Positions 60,070 to 64,000 of a stretch of DNA of 64,000 nucleotides are shown here, in pieces. How positions within the stretch are numbered: position 1 is the stretch's first letter; each line of letters begins with the position of its first letter. Source of the DNA: Pelobates cultripes. Lineage: Eukaryota > Chordata > Amphibia > Anura > Pelobatidae. The DNA is taken from contig OW240921.1 in assembly GCA_933207985.1 (NCBI GenBank), forward strand, positions 112,369,332-112,433,331, given 5' to 3'. The notes under the pieces are model-generated. The model saw only the letters and a list, made by a program, of their open reading frames with translations. It was not told the DNA's origin and did not search any database. The translations under genes and the position numbers were made by a program.

Positions 60070-60495
60070 TTAAAGGATCACTATAGTGTCAGGAAAACAA
60101 ACCCGTTTTCCTGACACTATAAAACCCTTAGCTCCCCCCGACTCTCAGGGCCCCCCGCCCTTGGCGCTAAATGGGTGTAAAACCCTTTCAGTTACTTACT
60201 TTAATCCAGCGCCGGGCTCCCTTGGCGCTGGTGACCTCTCCTCCCCCGCCGACGTCAGCTCCCGAGTGGAAACGCGCATGCATTCAAACAGTCCACAGGA
60301 ATGCATTTCTCAATGCTTTCCTATGGATGTTCTGCACACTGAATGCGATTTTCGCATCCAGCGTTGCAGAAGTGCCTCTAGCGGCTGTCAGGAAGACAGC
60401 CACTAGAGGCTGGATTAACCCTGCAATGTAAACAGTTTACATCGGAAGGGTTAAAATCTCGGGGACCTGGCACCCAGACCACTTCATTGAGCTAT
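60070..60495. repeat. Another TTAA MITE, right end disrupted
   Basis: It starts TTAAAGGATCACTATAGTGTC followed by a hairpin (GTCAGGAAAAC...GTTTTCCTGAC). It lies three bases after the previous MITE. The right end is replaced by a G-rich repeat. Confidence 0.6.
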
Positions 60496-60780
60496 AGAAG
60501 TGGTAGGCAGGGGCTATAGAAAGAGGAGCAGGGGCTGTAGAGGGGGCATGGGTTGAGAGGGGGCACAGGGGCAATAGAAGGGGTAGGCAGGGGCTGTAGA
60601 GGGGGGGCAGGGGCTATAGAAAGAGAACCAAGGGCTCTAGAGTGGGCAGGGTCTGAGAGGGGGCACAAGGGCTAAAGAAGTGGTGGGCAGGGACTATAAA
60701 AAGAGGAACATGGGCTGTAGAGGGGGCAGGGGCTATAGAAGTGGTGGGCATGGGCTGTAGAGGGAGCATGGACTGACAAA
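60496..60780. repeat. G-rich minisatellite
   Basis: Units of the type GGGGCTGTAGAGGGGGCA alternate with GGGGCTATAGAAAGAGGA. The G-runs are compatible with G-quadruplex formation on the + strand. Confidence 0.85.
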
Positions 60781-61136
60781 AAAATCCCTTACCTTAAGCC
60801 AGGGGAGTTGGCCGGCCTCTACTCATGATGTCAGGAGGAGGGGGCGTGACTTCCACTGCTCTTCTCCCAGACTCCCCAGCGGATTGCGGATTGCAGATTG
60901 CGGATTGCTGAGGAGTCTGTAGAAGAGCAGAGGAAGTCACGCCCCGTCCTCCAGACATCATCAGGAGAGGCCAGCCGGGCTTCCTGCCTGCTGTGCGCTG
61001 GCTGCAGGGAGAGAGAGGTGATGTGAAAAATCCTAGTCCCGAGCTAGAGGTAGGGGATTCAGATTTTCGCGCCCCCCCCCCTGCTCTGGCGCCCTAAGTC
61101 GGCCGCCTGACCCGCCTTATGGACGTGCCGGCCCTG
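60781..61136. mobile_element. Right part of a hAT-like element
   Basis: It ends GGACGTGCCGGCCCTG at 61136; inverted this is CAGGGCCGGCACGTCC, a hAT-like terminus. The left end is not located, probably within or before the G-rich repeat. Confidence 0.45.
60812..60977. repeat. Long hairpin with a GGATTGC-repeat loop
   Basis: Arms 60812-60880 and 60908-60977 are inverted copies with small differences. The loop is four units of about 7 bp (GGATTGC or AGATTGC). Confidence 0.85.
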
Positions 61137-61139
61137 TCC

Positions 61140-61265
61140 TTAGGCTGTAATGTAAACACAGCATTTTCTCTGAAAAAAAAACAGTGTTTACTGCAAAAAG
61201 CCTGAAGGTAATGATTCTACTCACCAGAACAAATTCAATAATCTGGTGTCTATGGCCACCCTGTA
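61140..61265. repeat. MITE remnant (same family as 31916)
   Basis: GGCTGTAATGTAAACACAGC followed by GTTTACTGCAAAAAGCCTGA matches the inverted interior of 31916-32334. Confidence 0.6.
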
Positions 61266-61723
61266 AAATGGCGTCCGGTACTGCTGAAAAGTGTAACTCC
61301 TACTATTATTAGGTAAACTGGAGAGGTAATCTATACATTATTCTCCATTAGTTACGAGGCATAATTACACGGATGATGTCACTATGCAAACAATAAATAA
61401 TTCGAAAACAATTACTGTTTAGACAATGCACCGCATGGTTTAATTTTACCAGGAATACAAATTAATGTGTTATGGTAACCATTTATCAAACAACTATCTA
61501 CAAACTTAGTATGGAAGTAAACTGTCTTAATTTTAAGAAAAAAACACACGCAATTCTTTTATATAAACCACATTTCCTGTGGGTGTCTTTTGAGGTAACA
61601 TGCAAACCATATCTTTAAATGTTATCTTTTCTTTGACAAACATTTATTAACAAGCTAGCTGATTCATGGCCGGCGTTGATAAACCTCACTTTCTTACAGG
61701 TAATCTGTCTTTCTTCCTGCTTT
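61266..61723. other. Intergenic, nothing recognised
   Basis: AT-rich sequence. Confidence 0.5.
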
Positions 61724-61885
61724 TGTCATTATTATTATGTTATTATTTATATAGCGCCTACAAATTCTTTGCAGTGGGTGGACTAACAAACATGTAATTG
61801 TAACCAGACAAGTTAGACACACAGGAACAGAGGGGTTGAGGGCCCTGCTCAATGAGCTTACTTGCTAGAGGGAGTGGGGTAAAGT
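61724..61885 (-). repeat. L2-like LINE 3' tail
   Basis: (ATT)n followed by TATATAGCGCCTACAAATTC and GGGCCCTGCTCAATGAGCTT is the inverted 3' end of the LINE type seen at 7232. Only about 160 bp remain. Confidence 0.75.
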
Positions 61886-62528
61886 CATCCTAGTTACCCC
61901 CTTGTATCCTCTTCTAATTTTGTTCGACTCTTACATTTTAGTTTAATTCCCCAGGGGTTTATTCACTAAATTGGAAATTGTGTAGAATTAAATAAATAAA
62001 CAAGTTGGGGGAAAAAGTTGGAGTTGGAGATTTTCCCGAAACCTGCTGTTTTAGCCTATGGAATGCAACACCTTGCTCAATTCCCTGTCTAGTAAGCAAA
62101 TGAGAATAGCATCCAACATTTCACCTGGACATAAAGGTAGACTTTAGCAGATATAACTCCAATTTAAGTATGTATTTTCCAATTGTGGGTATATCTAAAC
62201 ACAGCTTGCAAAAGCTGCATATCTCTTGTCAGTGTAAGCCCTCCTCTTCTAACTCCGCCCACACTTCCTGTGGCTGTCCAATCACAGACTTCCCAATACA
62301 GCTCAATGAGAAGTCTTTGCAAGGCAGGTGCTCTGCCTGTTGAGTTTATCTACATTAAGCTAAACAAACCAGGAAGTAACAAGACCAATTGTCTGACTGA
62401 CAGCCAGGGGTAACTATATAAATTTACAATACTAATATAATAATATAATACATAATATTATACAAATAAAAAGACACCTAAAGTGCTTTAAAGGGACACT
62501 AGAGTCACCAGGACAACTACAACTTGAT
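61886..62528. other. Repeat debris before the CR1 copy
   Basis: GGTTTATTCACTAAATTGG at about 61958 resembles the TTCACTAAAGT MITE end. The sequence TTTAAAGGGACACTAGAGTC at about 62487-62506 is a TTAA MITE end cut off at 62528 by the LINE insertion. Confidence 0.5.
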
Positions 62529-64000
62529 GGGAATACTAAAACATATAATTTTAAAAAGGCCAATTTCAATAAGTTAAGGGAAGCTTTACAATATATTGAC
62601 TGGCATAAACTCTTTAGTGAAAAGAACACTGAGGATAAATGGATCATCTTCCAACAAATATTACAAAGGTACATTTCTCAGTATGTACCATTGGGAAATA
62701 AATATAAAAGAAACAAATTAAAACCAACATGGCTTAGTAGAGAAGTAAAACAAGAGATTACAACTAAGAGAAGGGCATTTAAAGCATTTAAATCGGACAA
62801 ATCAGATGCATCTTATAAAAGATATAAGGATGCAAATAATGCGTGCAAAAAGGCAATTAGACTTGCTAAACTTCAAAATGAAATAATGATAGCTGAAGAG
62901 AGCAAAACCAACCCCAAAGCATTTTTTAAGTACATAAATTCTAAAAAAAAACAAAATGAAAGTGTAGGTACACTAAAAACTGAAACGGGGGTGTTAATTA
63001 ATGAAGACCAGGAAAAGGCAGGAATTTTAAATAACTTTTTCTCCTCCGTATATATTAAGGAAGAACCCATGGCAATAGATGTGCAAATGATTGCTACTAA
63101 AAACTTGCAGAATAATTGTAATTGGTTAACTCAAGACAAGGTGCTGCAGCAACTAAAGAAAGTTAATATAAACAAAGCTCCAGGGCCTGACGGTATCCAT
63201 CCACGTGTACTTAAGGAACTAAGTGCAGAAATAAGTGAACCTCTGTTTTTAATCTTTCAAGATTCTTTTCTTTCAGGAAGTGTTCCGGAGGATTGCAGGA
63301 AGGCAGATGTGGTTCCTATATTCAAAAAGGGTTCAAAATCCTTGCCTGGAAATTATAGACCTGTGAGCTTAACTTCTGTGGCTGGTAAAATATTTGAAAG
63401 TTTATTAAGGGATAATATTCAAGAATTCCTTGAGAAGAACATGGTTATCAGCAAAAATCAGCATGGTTTTATGAAGCACAGGTCATGTCAAACTAACTTG
63501 ATTGCGTTCTACGAAGAAGTAAGTAGAAGTATAGATCAGGGTGTTGCCGTGGATGTGATCTTTTTGGATTTTGCCAAGGCATTTGATACAGTTCCACACA
63601 ATAGATTAGTGTTCAAACTCAAGGAAATCGGTCTAGATGAAAATGCTTGTTCTTGGGTAGAACATTGGCTTAAAAACAGAGTACAAAGAGTTGTCATTAA
63701 TGGTAAATTTTCAAGCTGGACAGAGGTGGCAAGTGGTGTCCCTCAGGGGTCTGTTCTGGGACCCCTTCTATTTAACATGTTTATAAATGATCTTGAAGAC
63801 AGCATTGAAAGTCATGTTTCAGTGTTTGCAGATGACACAAAACTTTGTAAAATAATACAATGTGAGCAAGATATTACTTTGCTGCAGAGGGATTTAGATA
63901 GACTGGGGGACTGGGCACTCAAATGGCAGATGAAATTTAATGTTGAAAAATGCAAAGTTATGCACTTCGGCGTAAAGAATACACAAGCAACGTATACCCT
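62529..64000 (+). mobile_element. CR1-like LINE, 5' truncated, continues beyond window
   Basis: The element starts abruptly at GGGAATACTAAAACAT inside a MITE and is nearly identical to 20547-22010. The 5' truncation is typical of LINE insertion. The 3' end lies outside the window. Confidence 0.92.
62529..64000 (+). CDS. CR1-like reverse transcriptase, open frame leaving the window
   Basis: The frame beginning at 62529 stays open for 490 codons to the window edge, with no stop or frameshift found. It has KAPGPDGIHPRVLKEL, NYRPVSLTSVAGKIFESL, FLDFAKAFDTVPHNRL, ASGVPQGSVLGPLLFN and VFADDTKL (Asp-Asp at about 63831-63836). The endonuclease half and any start codon were lost by 5' truncation, so it is not a functional gene. 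It does show the family's intact protein sequence and where the copy at 19885 is broken: here Q of VPQG is kept and about 30 bases around 63030-63062 are present that the other copy lacks. Confidence 0.88.

Overview
The window is vertebrate genomic DNA: split exons with GT-AG junctions, long introns and a very dense load of transposable elements. The mix of CR1- and L2-like LINEs, Penelope-like retroelements with GIY-YIG domains, Tc1 elements, many hAT-like elements with 8-bp target duplications, and TTAA-flanked MITEs whose ends read like AAAGGGACACTATAG fits an amphibian, most likely a frog or toad. That is inference from repeat style; the species cannot be named from this sequence.

Only one host gene is recognisable. 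Bases 201-10413 (+) carry six exons of layilin (LAYN), a C-type-lectin-domain membrane receptor for hyaluronan whose tail binds talin and ERM-family proteins. The signal-peptide exon lies upstream of the window. All splice junctions and phases fit, and the frame ends in the family's ESGWVENEIYG-type tail. Introns hold an antisense, internally deleted L2-like LINE (7232-9480), a second LINE 3' fragment (5500-6187) and smaller repeats.

From 10.6 to 64 kb I see no further convincing host gene. Region by region: MITEs, a CT-rich minisatellite (12877-13565) and long unrecognised stretches (10.6-19.6 kb); a broken CR1 LINE (19862-22857); a hAT-like element and repeat remnants (24-26 kb); nested hAT-like elements (26817-32978), the inner of which (27886-31279) is a giant fold-back of two inverted arms; a pyrimidine array with two apparently identical 835-bp putative solo LTRs running into a 100-N gap and then a strong palindrome (33-36 kb); a decayed Tc1 element split by a Penelope-like element that carries a hammerhead-ribozyme-like sequence (38.2-41.3 kb); a structurally complete Tc1-type transposon with an open 338-codon transposase (47682-49237); a decayed second Penelope-like element (50.8-52.2 kb); a cluster of short hAT MITEs (53.4-54.5 kb); stacked MITEs and G-rich repeats (58.8-61.3 kb); and a second CR1 copy whose reverse-transcriptase frame is still open as it leaves the window (62529-64000).

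The elements do not form a common pathway. Their nesting gives a relative history: GT minisatellite, then the outer hAT inserted into it, then the inner fold-back hAT inserted into the outer one; likewise Tc1, then Penelope inserted into it; and a MITE, then CR1 inserted into it.
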